Shown here one piece after another: positions 1-12,700 of a stretch of DNA of 64,000 bases (positions are counted from its first letter, which is position 1; each line of letters opens with the position of its first letter). The stretch covers positions 1,126,001 to 1,190,000 of the forward strand of contig NC_134649.1 of NCBI RefSeq assembly GCF_030463565.1, in the 5' to 3' direction. The position numbers and the translations under genes were made by a program. Below the pieces are notes generated by a model. The model was not told the DNA's origin and searched no databases. It saw only the letters and a list, made by a program, of their open reading frames with translations. The DNA comes from Pelecanus crispus. Lineage: Eukaryota > Chordata > Aves > Pelecaniformes > Pelecanidae.

Positions 1-602
1 AATTACAGAAATGGGTTGCCAGCTTCAAGTCCCTTAAGGAAAAAAAAAAAAAAACCTACTCCAAACGGTCGGCTGTACTGGTGGAATGCTAGATGCTCAC
101 TTCATATATATAAAAATAATAATAAAAGTCAAGAGTTTCGTGCTGGCCTGCCAACACCATCAAGAGGCTGAAAATGTCAAATGATAGCACCACAAGCATT
201 TCTGAGAGGTCTCCCCCCGAATTATGGCTGCTTTTGGTTTCCCTTCCCCAAAACGCTTCCCCGCTGGTCGCCCAGCGGCAGCGTGACCCCGACGGAGGGT
301 CCCGGCTGCCGCGGCATCTCCCGCGGGACCAGCGGGACCTGCACACCCAGCCCACGCCAGACCTTTTTTTTTTTTTTTCAGACCGATGGTTTGAGCACCC
401 TTATAGTGTAGCACAAATAAAAGAAATCAAGCCTTCCCCGTGTTTTGAAAGAGCACCGCGCGGCTCGCCGGCCGCACCGCCCGGCGCTGCCGCGGGACGA
501 GGCAGAGCCGCAAGTCCTGGCTGTGACCCAGGTCCCTCCGCCGCCGCCGGCTCCGGCAGCAGCCGCAGGTCCTGGTGCTTCTCGCCCTCGGGGACGGTGC
601 CG
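1..602 (-). other. ADAMTS7: ADAMTS7 3' untranslated and downstream sequence
   Basis: This lies after the ADAMTS7 stop. The first about 170 bases are very GC-rich, then composition becomes AT-rich toward position 1. I find no AATAAA or ATTAAA on the minus strand here, so the polyadenylation site is either non-canonical or beyond the window. A-runs on the minus strand (poly-T at about 364-379 on plus) are genomic. No other gene seen. Confidence 0.6.
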
Positions 603-775
603 TCACCTCCTGGAGGCCCGCTCGTCCCCGCGGTCCCGGTCGGGCGCGGCGTGGTGCCCGTGCCGGCGGCAGCTTCGGCAGCACTGGAGGTGGACCGTCG
701 GGAGGTGGCACCTTCCCAGGAGCCGCAGGGTCTGGCAGAAGCTGAACGTCAAGCGGTCACGCTCGCAGACGAAGC
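603..775 (-). CDS. ADAMTS7: ADAMTS7 exon 24: PLAC domain and stop
   Basis: Residues about 1772-1828. [20 protein letters not shown] and [12 protein letters not shown] form the six-Cys PLAC domain. A basic tail ends RASRR before TGA at 605-603. The acceptor is CCCTCCAG at 776-783. Confidence 0.95.
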
Positions 776-3700
776 CTGGAGGGGAGGCGAGAGGGGAAGG
801 ACAGCGTTATTGCCGGCGTCGCCGGCACGGTTGTCAGGCGTTTGGTGTGAAAATTGGCATGCGGTTGGCGGAGACGTGGACGGAGCTCACCAAACGCAGA
901 GCCCGCCTGCACCCCGGTACCGAGCACCTTCATCGTTTCTAACTGCCCGCAGAAACGACGCCTGCCTGCTGGCTGCAGTTCTGCAGCATCTTCCCAGGGT
1001 AGCAAAACCGTAAGGGGGAGCGGGGCAGAGCCCGGGGCTCGCTCCTGGGGAGGAGGGTCTGTGCCGGAGGCCTGGCAGAGGTGACAAACCCCCCGGGAAT
1101 GGCATCTCCCCCCAGTCCCCCGACCCTCCCTGCGATGCCCGCAGAGGATGGCAGAAAGGCGGTAATCCATTTTCCTATGCATTGTCTTTGGGTTATTTTG
1201 AGAACCCGCATCACCTGATTCGCTTCCTGCAGGTGTCTCGCAAACCTCAAAACAACATCGGCGTCGCTTCGAGGATGGGCTTCGTTTTGCGAACCGCTGC
1301 TCCAGCGCCAGTGCCCGGCCCCGCTGCGGGGGCAGCGCCGGGGGCAGCTGCGGCAGCGGTGGCCGTGGGTCGCAGCCTGGCCGCCCCGGCTGAGGCACTT
1401 GCAGGCTGAGCAAACTGTTTGCAGAAACCATTTCCTCTCTGCAAAGGGTCTGGAAATCACAAATCCCTCTCCAGGGCCGGGAGAGATACGTCAGGGCGTT
1501 CGGCCCAGCGCTTGGCTTCGCGGCGGGGGGCAGACGCGAGCGCTGCCCCGAAGAGACCTTGCCCTTGGAGTGCGACAGGACGGAACCCCCCACCGCCACG
1601 AAATGCCCTCGCACCTGCCCCCGCATGCAAACCACGGTGCCGTGCAAACCACGGTGCCGTGCAAACCACGGTGCCGTGCATCCCGCGGGATGGCGTGGGA
1701 CGTGGTGAGGAGGGGACAGCCCTCCCCTGCGCCGTCAGCAGAGGCGGCAGAAATCAGCCCCAGCGGCTCCCAGCTCCAGGAATCAGCCCCAGCAGCTCCC
1801 AGCTCCAGGAATCAGCCCCAGTGGCTCCATCCCAGCTCCAGGAATCAGCCCCAGCAGCTCCCAGCTCCAGGAATCAGCCCCAGCAGCTCCATCCCAGCTC
1901 CAGGAATCAGCCCCAGCGGCTCCCAGCTCCAGGAATCAGCCCCAGCAGCTCCATCCCAGCTCCAGGAATCAGCCCCAGGAGCTCCCAGCTCCAGGAATCA
2001 GCCCCAGCAGCTCCCAGCTCCAGGAATCAGCCCCAGCGGCTCCCAGCTCCAGGAATCAGCCCCAGCTGCTCCATCGCCAGCCAGGCTGGGCTCAACCAGG
2101 CTGCGGCTCGGCTTAGTTACAGCGGCAGAGCCCCATCACCAAACCCGCACTGTTGATAAGCATATATAGTCGGTGTGCTTTCATTTTTAATGTCCTCCTT
2201 TTCTCCTTCATATCAAAACACACGTGTGCCTCCAGCATCGCACCCAGTTGTGTAAGGCTCGTTTAAATGACACGAGCTCTGCCTGATTCCGCCTCCCGTA
2301 CAAGTGGCTCCAGTCAATGCCGGCTCTTCTCCGGCAAAGGGCAGAGTCGATGCTCCCTGGGGCGGACGCGCAGGGCCGGCACCCCCGGTCCCCCCGCGCT
2401 GCCCCTCCCCGGGGCACCCTCCGCCCGCGACCACGCTGAGCAGACACAGAAATGGGGCAAGAAAACGGGCTTTTCTCTTTCTCAGGACACTTTTTTGCTG
2501 GGGAAACACTGGGACCGAGCCAGGGGAGCTCTCGCTGACCACTGCTCCTCGTCATCTCCCCTCTGCAAACAAAAGGCTTTGCTCAGGGAACGGCTGCTGC
2601 CCCGATTCCCGCGGGGACGAGCCGCCGTGCAGCGGTCAATGCAAAGGACGCAGCAGATGCAGAACAGAGACTCTTCCCCCCATTTGGGATTTCAGTCACA
2701 GCCCTCACCCCCGTCCCCCCAGCCTGTCAGTAAGGAAGTCACTATACTGGCCTAAAATTAATTTTCTATTTCAGTAGACGTATTTCCTCTCTTCCTTTTG
2801 AGCAGCAGCTACGTCTGCCCCGCAACAGCCTCTGTGCCCTGAAGAAACCGTTTAACACAGAAGCTGCTTCCCACTGGCACGGTCGGATCCAACAGCTGCC
2901 GACGGACTGGGACCAAGCGCCGGATCCCGGCCCTGCATCACGCTCCCGGGCTGGGATTTGGTCCAACCTGGGCGCTGGGGCACAACGTGGGTTTTTCCTG
3001 CTGGTTGAGCAGAGCGGATGAGAAATTGCTGTGAAGCCCAGAGAGGGACGGGAGCGGTGCATGTCCCCAGACGTGCTGCAAGAGCAGCCACGCCACGCCA
3101 CAGCACCAGAGCCGGTCGGGAAAAGGGAAGAGTTTACTCGTGCGATGACCCGTCAGGGTCTCAGGGACGGTCCCCTCTGAGAGCATCGCTGTGGCTCCGC
3201 ACGGCGTCCCCTGGACCCCCAGAGCCCCTTCACATGGGGACATTCGAGCACGTGAATACACGCGTTCCTGTTCGCACGTGCTGCAGGACAGGGATGTCTC
3301 AAGCAAGGGTCTGCTGGAGGGTGGGATGGCCCTGCAGAGGGACCTGGCCAGGCTGGACCGATGGGCCAAGGCCAACCGGGTGAGGTTCAACAAGGGCAAG
3401 TGCCGGGTCCTGCACTTGGGTCACAACAACCCCATGCAGCGCTGCAGGCTTGGGGAAGAGTGGCTGGAAGCTGCCTGGCCGAAAAGGACCTGGGGGTGTT
3501 GGTTGACAGCGGCTGAACATGAGCCAGCAGTGTGCCCAGGTGGCCAAGAAGGCCAACAGCATCCTGGCTTGTGTCAGGAATGGTGTGGCCAGCAGGAGCA
3601 GGGCAGGGATCGTCCCCCTGTGCTCGGCGCTGGGGAGGCCACACCTGGAATGCTGTGTCCAGTTGTGGGCCCCTCGGCACAAGAAGGACATTGGGGTGCT

Positions 3701-6700
3701 GGAGCGTGTCCAGAGAAGGGCAGCGGAGCTGGGGCAGGGTCTGGAGCACAGGGCTGGTGGGGAGCGGCTGAGGGAGCTGGGGGTGTTCAGCCTGGAGAAG
3801 AGGAGGCTGAGGGGAGACCTGATCGCTCTCTACAACTGCCTGACAGGAGGGGGCAGGGAGGGGGTGTTGGTCTCTTCTCCCATGTAGTTAGCCATAGGAC
3901 GAGAGGAAATGGGCTCGAGCTGCGCCAGGGGAGGTTTAGGTTGGAAATTAGGAAAAATTTCTTTATGGAAAGGGTGGTCAAGCATTGGAACAGGCTGCCC
4001 AGAGAGGTGGGGGAGTCCCCATCCCTGGAGGGGTTCAAAAAACGGGCAGAGGTGGCACTTGGGGACATGGTTCAGTCTGGTCTACCCTTGACTGGTTTAG
4101 TGTGGCCTTGGCAGTGTAGGTTAATGGTTGGACTGGATGATCTTGAAGGGCTTTTCCAACCTCAACGATTCAATGATTCTATGATCCTAACACCGGGCCA
4201 CGCCAGCTGAGCTGTGCCTTAAGACGCGCCGGTGCCCAGCTCCGCCTTAGCTCACCAGTCTCGGCCATCTCTCCCCTCGTGCGGGATTCGGTAATCATTT
4301 ACTTTTCACCGGGGCACGACCGCTGGGTATCCCCCACCTGCCCAGCATGTGCTTCCTGCAGGATTTCTAAACTCGCGGTGTTTTGAGTGGCTGGTTTTGG
4401 AAGCGGTGTTGAGTAGGAGAGATGGAGAACACAGCGATGGCTCCTGGCAGGCACAGACAGGGGCTGGCGTGCTCTGGGGGGGTTAATTATTCACTGCACT
4501 GCATCGAGCAAGTGTAACAGCAGTAAAAACTCTATGGTGTTTAGAACAACTCAGTTAAAAGTACTGCATGGATGGATGGGGATGTCACTGGCGTTTCGGA
4601 GGGTGCAACGCTCCTGGGGAACGCCGTGCCGAGGCAGACCCCCGCCGAGCGCCTCGGTATTTTTAACGCGCTGCCGCTGCACGTCGCTGGGCTCGTTCCT
4701 GCCCACGAGCCTTCTGCTTATCGCAACCGTCTATCCTAGAAAGCTATTTATGGATCGCAACCAAGTCGCCTCCTGCCTTCCCTTGGAAGAGCCGCAAAGG
4801 CTGGCTTCTGGAGCCTCTCACTGCAAAGCAGCGTCCCAGGACCAGAGGCCATGGCTCAGCTCTTTTCTAATCCCTTTCCGAGGGGTCAGCACCCTGGGTG
4901 CTGGCACAGAAATTCCCGTACCTGCAGCACGCAGAGCTGTACACAGGTGTAAGCAAGCCCATCGCTCTCCTGCCAGCAGTTGTTTCTCTTCGCGCACCAC
5001 GTTATCCCGAAAGGTAGGAGCCAAAGGAACAGCGGCTGGGATGGGCTCGGCAGACGCTGGAGAAGAGCCACCACCCTTGGCTGGAGGCACTGCTGGAACT
5101 GCTCTGCTGACCTTACGTGCGACCCCGCAGCAGGACTCCGGGTGTCCAAAGCATTTTAATAAAATGAAGTCAACAGGAGTTGTTGAGCGCTCCCTGTTTT
5201 TCCAGATCGGGTCGGCTTCGGTCTGATGTAGCATCCCAGCGTGGATGGCTGCGGGGTCAAGCTCAGGTCTGAAAATCTTGGCTGAGCTCGTGATTCCTCC
5301 CTGGAATTTGGTCTTGGGCAAAGGAAGCTGTAATAAGCACTTAATTTGTCAGCTCTTCAGAGAGGGTCCCTACAGAATTGACCCAATTTTCATTTAATCC
5401 TTTTACTGTTATTTTCTTCTATTAAGAATTTTTTTTATATAATCCTAACGCTTCATTTGAACATACGCTCCAGTGTTCAAGTCTATGCCAAATTTTAGTC
5501 TAAAGAAATAGCTTAAAGCAGGGCTTTTAAAATCCAGGCTAAGTCAGCACACTAGAAACTGAAAACCCCCACTTTTTTTTGGTTGTATTTGTAAGTTGGC
5601 GTGGAAGTCGCTTTAAATTTCATTTAAGCTTCTGCCGTACAGACCTAAGCATTTACTTTTATGCTCGGGAAAAATAAACTTCCTGGAACAGGTTTTGTAA
5701 AAACAAGGAAAGGTTGAGCTTAGAGCTGAGCTAGCAAAACCAGAGAATTAAGCTGCTGACCTCTGGCCTTCGGGACGCTCTCGGAGCCAGTGCTGAATTT
5801 AACAAGTATTATCCCAGGCTCCTGCGCTGGGGCCCGCGGTGCCCTCCCCTGGGAATGAGCACTGCCGAAGGCAGCGCGCCGCATCGCAGGCAGCGCGCCG
5901 TATCGCAGGCAGCACACTGCATGGCAGGCAGCGCGTTGCATGGCAGGCAACGCACTGCATCGCAGGCAACGCGCCGCATCGCAGGCAGCGCGCCGCATCG
6001 CAGGCAGCGCGCCGCATCGCAGGCAGCACATTGCATCGCAGGCAGTGCACCGCATTGCAGGCAGTGCACCGCATTGCAGGCAGCACTAGAGCCGCGGTCG
6101 CTGGTCAGCATGCGTGCGATGGGTGCTCTGCCACCAGGTTTGCCTGCACACGGCTGCAGCTTGGAAAACTGGGAGAAGAGCAGAAAAAAACCACCGGTTT
6201 TCAGGTCTCAGCCCTGCTGCTCCTGGCACATCTCGCTCGGCTCCAGCACCGTCACGGAGCTCCCATCGACACCCCCTGAGCATCCAGCCTGGGAATTACA
6301 GAGCAGAGGGAGGAAAATGCCAGTGCTCTCTAAGACGTTCAGAGGGATTAGCCATTTTTTAGAGTCTCTGGATCCCACAGAGAGAAATTCTCATTTCCGA
6401 ATAGCTGCGGCAGAGCCAGGACTCTCCCTACGCTCTGCGTTGTCTTCCCCTTCCTTCTCACGAGTTCAGGGAGGGGGAGAAAAAGCCAGCTCTGCTGAAA
6501 GGAGTCTCTGAACATGACCCCTGCCTTCCTCTCCAAAATCCAAAACCGCTTTAAACACGCCGCGTCCAGAGCGTCCCACAGCCAACCCTGCACGGAGCAA
6601 TCAGGCTTGAGCCGCCAGCCGTGTCCCACCTACGGAGTCTTTGCACGTTTTGCCTTTCTTTAACGTGAAGATTGGGCAGGGTAACCGTGCCTGGCAGCAG

Positions 6701-9700
6701 CGCCGAGCCCTCCTCTATTGCAGGACCGAGGGAAAGCGAACCCAGGCAGGACCCCCAGCGCGCGGCTGCACGGCTGAGCGCAGTTGTTCCTCCAGCCGTG
6801 GGTTAAGCCCCCTTCCTTCATTTTCATCCTTGCTTTCCCCATTTTTAGCACTTCAAGGCCAAGGCCGATATCCTCGCTGCTGAAGGTCTGTCTTCCGCAT
6901 GGCAAAACATCCCTTTGATGCATTCTGGAGAGTTTTCAAAGAAGTTAAGGTTAATATTTTGTTGTTGGGCTCAGGCTTTGCCTCCTCCCTGCCAGGCTGT
7001 TATCGGAGGTGTCGGCGAGGGCTCCTGGCAGAGCCCGGGCTGCGGCCGCCGGCTCCCTTGGGTGCCCGCACCGGGTGCCCCGTGCCTGCACGCCCGCGCC
7101 CAAGGCAGACGAGAAGCCGATTCCTGTACCCTCCTGATTGCTTGCACTGGACCCTGGGGTCCATCGCGATTTACACTTTCTAAAACTTAAGCCTGCTCAG
7201 CCAAGGAGGGAGGAGAAGCATCTCCCACTGCCGCTAGTCGAACTATGCTTTTCCATAAAAAGCACGCGGCACCGCAATAAGGAAATCCTACTGCTCTCGG
7301 CGGGGCGAGGAAGCGTGCCTTTCCTGCTCCGTCTGCCTTTGTGCGTTTTTTTTTCCTCCCATTGCCCAGGTTTTCACGGGAGCCGCTGCGTGGGTGGGCC
7401 GGGGTGGATCGGTGTCTGGGCGCGTTGCAGGGGACCTGCACGGCACCGTTACGCTCAGACCTGGCATTTGCATCGACCCGCTCAGTAGGAAGGGCCGATA
7501 CGGGGACGCCTGAACAGCCTCCGCCAGCCCGTGCCACCGAGAGCCTTTCTCCAAAAGGTTAAAATGCGTAACAGTCGTTTCGCCTACTTTTAATAAAAAC
7601 GGGGAATCCCTTCCCAAGCACCCGTTTTTCCATTGACAGCTGCTGTTAATTAGCAGTAAATAAAGGGCACTTAATGACTCGCTCAGCAGCACCTCCCGCT
7701 CTTGCCACCTGCGTACAGACTTACATGCTCAAATGACAGAGAAAATTGGAATTTGCTGCAATTATTCCTAGTACGTATCCCTTGCGGACAAATTCAGCTA
7801 CACGCAGCACCATGAATAATGTCATTTCCCTACTCAAAACAAGAAGGAATAGAACATTTAATTGCCAATTAATCTTGAGGCAACTTAGAAATACAACCAG
7901 ACCTTGGATAACGAGCCCGGAGCGGCGCAAACGGCAGCAGGAGAAGCAGGCGCCGGGCATCTGGGATTCGCCCCAGCACGTCCCTGGCACGGGGGGGCTT
8001 TGCCCCTCTCACAGCCCCACCAAACGCGCTCCCCTGTGCTGGCTGCTCCCGGACACAAAGCTGAATTCCAGCCCGCTCCGTCCCTTCCCGCTGGCTGGAA
8101 ACCTTTGTCTCGTTCCCAGAGAAAGTGCATCCATGGCCAGCTTACACATGTTTGCTCTTGGGCCAGCTGAACGCCTTACCTTAATTCCTTTCCCTCGCCG
8201 GCATCTAAAGGCTGAGACGCTGGCGGGGAACAGTCGGCTTTGCTCAAGTGCCTTGGCCAGGGCGAAGAACCAGACCCATCTCCCGCTTGACACCTGCTTG
8301 GTGTGATCTGGGGAACTCGCACACCCACCCAGTATCGGACCCAGAGAAACGGGCACGAGGAAAATTGCCGATTTTATGACGTTTACCGCGACGCGCATCC
8401 CGCGGGCTGCGCGCGGTCGGCGCTGAACAGGGTTGTTCCACCCACCGCTGACGAGGTCCGGCCAAAAGCCACCGCGCAGGCACAGCCACTGCGCTCGCAG
8501 CACGGGGCGACTTCTGATCGGGTCACTCGTTAGCATCCTCTAATAGAACGCAACTGCTGCTGTTGTGCTGTGAGACTGCTTGACCTGGCCTTATGAGGAG
8601 CGGCTGAGGGAGCTGGGGGTGTTCAGCCTGGAGAAGAGGAGGCTGAGGGGAGACCTGATCGCTCTGCAGCTCCTGGCAGGAGGGGGCAGGGAGGGGGGTG
8701 TTGGGCTCTGCTCCCATGTAGTTAGTGATAGGACGAGAGGGAATGGGCTCAAGCTGCGCCAGGGGAGGTTTAGGCTGGAAATTAGGAAAAACTTCTCCAT
8801 GGAAAGAGTGGTCAAGCATCGGAACAGGCTGCCCAGAGAAGTGGGGGAGTCCCCATCCCTGGAAGTGTTCAAAAAACGGGCAGAGGTGGCACTTGGGGAC
8901 GTGGTTTAGTCTGGTCTACCCTTGATTGGTTTAGTGTGGACTTGGTAGTGTAGGTTAATGGTTGGACTGGATGATCTTAAAGGGCTTTTCCAACCTGAAC
9001 GACTCTAGGATTCTATGATTCTATAAACCGGCGCCGGTTTCCTTGAGCTCTCACACAGGACCTGGTGCTCAGCTCCCTTCCAAGATGGCCATTAAAAAAG
9101 AAAAAGAAGTGTAACACTTGAACACAGACATGAACATGCTGTGAGGGGGTTTTTCCAGCTTTCTGAGTTACAAGAAATGATCTGGTAACAGGAGTGGCTG
9201 ATGTGGGTGTGAGAGCACTGCTGGGGCTCGGCGCTAGGCATGGGTGGAAATCAGAGGGCAAGAGGCTTTCCTGAGCCAGAGGCTGCTCTCCGCTCCCCAG
9301 CAGCCCTGCCCGGGCTCCAGCAAATCTGTTCCCGCTCCTGTCGCCCAGGCCGTGCTGCCAGGAGGGCAGCGATGGCCTCCTCACCCCCCGGGCGCCAGCA
9401 AGGAGCCGCAGGGCTTCCCCGGCAGCCGCTAGCATGGGCAAGAGCAACGCCTCTCAGCCCCCGCGCCGATTTTCCTGCACTGGAGTCGCGCTTGTTTGAG
9501 ATCCCCGTCCCAGCATGAGGTAAGACGATCGTCCCCAGCCCGGCTGGGGCACCGCACGGAGGCATCTGGGCGCCCGACGGGCTCCGACGCTCCCTGGGAG
9601 CCACCTAAGGACACGGCCAGCCTTATCTTCTCCGCTCACAGCTGGATGCAGCGGCAACCCGACAGGCGCGCTTAAAAATAACCTCTGTGTAATCACCAAT

Positions 9701-12700
9701 TAATTTATAACCTGGCGACAGAACAGGATTCTGGTTCTAATTAATTCCAGCCTCCTTTAACTGAAGAGAGCTGATTGCTGGCGAGATGTTTGTTTATGTT
9801 TGATCTGTTCCATCTCTCTTAAAAATTCATCCGATAATGGTTTTAACATTTAAACTCTACTGGGGTTATTCGCATTTTTGCGTCCAGCGAGAACACGACT
9901 GCTCACAAAGACAAATACGTGATTTTTTTTCTGGTATCGGTGCCCTTCACGTTAGAGGAGATAGAGGCTCCTTGTGCCTCTAACATAAACACATGAATCA
10001 CTCCAGCCTGCATTAATCTTGTGCAGTAAAGATCCTTTAAAACACAGGAAAGGGCTGGAGTTTACGTTCATGCCTTTTCTGGGAGCCTCTGCCTGTGGAT
10101 TTACACATCTGTGATTTCCTGCCATGTGAAAGTTTTGTTCCTCTTCATGGTTTGGCATGAAATGTTTGTATTTCCAAGAGGCGTTTCCTGCCCTGGGCTA
10201 CAGCCAGAGCATTTATGTCATTTTTAATCCAGGATTTTAACATTTATTTGTGTGCTTCCTACACATCTAAGCGGCTATTCTGGTACCACCTTGGCTACGC
10301 CGCGTGGCTCCGCGGCTCTCATCGCCAAGCCCGGCACGGAAATTTTCCCTTGACAAAAATAGCCGGAACCACACATCATTTCTTGAACAAGCCTGACTAA
10401 TTATTTCCTAAATGTTGAACTGCCTGACAGACTTGCAAATGCAGGAGGGTCACGCAGCTGCTGAAAAGGAGGGATTTAATGGCTAAAAGCATCCCAACAG
10501 CCAGCGGTCACAGCCTCCAAACCCCAGCTAATCAAAGCCAATGGCTCTGCCCTCTCCAGAGCAGGTTTTAGGAGAAGCACGGCTGCACACCGGCCAAACG
10601 CAAAGAGCAGGGAGGATGAGAGCGGTGTCCAGGCTGCAGAGGCGCACCTCTGCGGAGCAGCCCAGGGGCCGGCTCCCGCGCCCTGGGCACCGGCCGGCCG
10701 CTGCCCTCCCGCCCACCCGCGCTGGCTCCCAGCCCTCTCCTTGTCCAGTAAACCTCCTGAAGGCCCAACACTGCTTTCTGGCCAGGCAAAAAGCTTTTTT
10801 TTTTTTGGCCAAACGCATAAAAAAGATAAGGTTGATTAATGATTAACATGCTAACATCAGTGACATCTACTCCCCTCATTATATTGCTTTTCCTTTTAAG
10901 TGCCGTTAACCCTTGCAGCCCGCAGATCTCTGCCCGGTGCCGTGGGACCGATTTCTCGGAGCAAAGGTGAGAGGAGAAGCCAAGCGAGTGCCCGTGGCAT
11001 GGCCGAGCACCGCGGCTGCCGCCAGAGTGGGCAAATGAAGCTGGCGGACAGCCTGCATGGCTCGGGTTAAAATGGGACTGACGCGCCGAAGCATCTTCTC
11101 GGCATACGCAGGGATGCTGGTCTTGTATCTGACTTCCTAGTGGCGAGCCCAGGCTCGTTTCAAAAGTTTTGCATTCTGCGACTTCATCACTGAACAGCTT
11201 TCTGTTGGTCAGAGAGCTTAATCGCTTGGTATTTCCTTCTGGCTTCCTTTTTTTCTGAACTACACCTTACTTCCGAACCAGGTCCCTCCGCCCCGCGCCA
11301 CCCCCGGCGCGGTCACCGGGTGCTGGCTGTCACCGGGCGCCGGCGGTCCCTTTGCGCGGTGACACTGCTGCCTCCGGCACGCGCATCCCAGCTCATGTTT
11401 GTGCCAGTAAAACCCCGCTCGGCCCCTTGAGACGAATGCTCTGGACATTTATAGAAGGTTATAACATTCCCACTTAATTATCGATTAGCCAAGCCCGCCT
11501 TACGCAACTCATGTATAAAACACCCCCTCCATGTCCCGACTGACACATTGCTTTTTAGCAGGCTGACTGGTTTTGCCTTCCTCCCCCATCACTCCCCTTG
11601 CTGCAGTCGGCACCGGCTCCCAGTTCAGCAGCACCGCGAGCACCGCGTGCCCATCGCCCTTTCCTGTGCCCAGACCCCCGGCTCGCCCCGGCACCCTGTC
11701 CCACCCTGCGTGCTGCTGTGCCGGCTGCACGGCCCTTCCTGGGGTCCCTTCCCGGGAGCAGGACGGCGTCGCGCCGCTGGCCAGCTGCGAGAGCGCAGGG
11801 CACGACCTGCCCCGGAAAAATGAACTGAGTGTAGCTCGTCTTTCAGCACAGCCAGTTATCGCTGGCGCCCTCCTCCAGACAGTCCGGGTGAACCGCGAAG
11901 TGAAAGGTGGGGAGAAGAAAAATAAAGAATGAGTCTAAACTTGGCTAGGTGTCCTGGTTTCGGCTGGGATAGAGTTAATTTTCTTCCTAGCAGCAGGCAT
12001 AGTGCTGTGTTTTGGATTTAGTAGGAGAAGAATGTTGATAACACACTGATGGTTTAGTTGTTGCTCAGCACTGCTCATGCCAGTCAAGGACTTTTCAGCT
12101 TCCCCTGCTCTGCCAGGGGCACAAGGAGCTGGGAGGGGGCACAGCCAGAAGAGTTGATCCCAACTGCCCCAAGGGCCGTTCCATACCATGCGGCGTCATG
12201 GGCAGTATGGAAACTGGGGGGGTTGGCCGGGGAGCAGCGATCGCTGCTGGGAACTGGCTGGGCATCGGTCGGCGGGTGGGGAGCAATTGCATTGGGCATC
12301 ACTTGCTTTGGATATCATTATTATTATTATCATTATTATACTGTTACTATTATCATTACTATTTTACTTTATTTCAATTATTAAACTGTTCTTATCTCAG
12401 CCCAGGAGTGTTTCTCACTCTCACTCCTCCGATTCTCTCCCCCATCCCTCGGGGCAGGGGCAGTGAGCGATGGCTGCGTGGTGCTGAGCTGCTGCCTGGG
12501 GCTGAACCACGACACAAGGAAAAACATCTCCAGTAACCGGACCCAGAAACGGGTTGCGTTCTTACACGGCCTTTACTTCGTTTCACGGCATGGCTTCGCA
12601 GAGACCAAGCAGACCACCCGCTGGTGCACAGCGCGCCCACCCAACGCCCGCTAACGCGGTGCCATTTAAACCTCCCCAGCACGCAGCAGGCCAAGCGACA

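Noticed and set aside
1399-2169. Repetitive [18 protein letters not shown]-type proteins
   Set aside because: Frames across an intronic minisatellite with no splice context or homology.
3191-4210. A 339-codon open frame, and similar ones at 13012-14265 and 51257-51997
   Set aside because: They cover 5'-truncated CR1 LINE copies. Pieces of reverse transcriptase are recognisable, but they are broken and fused to unrelated flanking codons.
5868-6085. CRISPR-like array at the 19-bp repeat
   Set aside because: There are no spacers between units, and the genome is a vertebrate.
5720-6511. Cys-rich repeat proteins ([11 protein letters not shown] type) on either strand
   Set aside because: These are translations of the 19-bp minisatellite. 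The period is not a multiple of three, so all frames read similar motifs.
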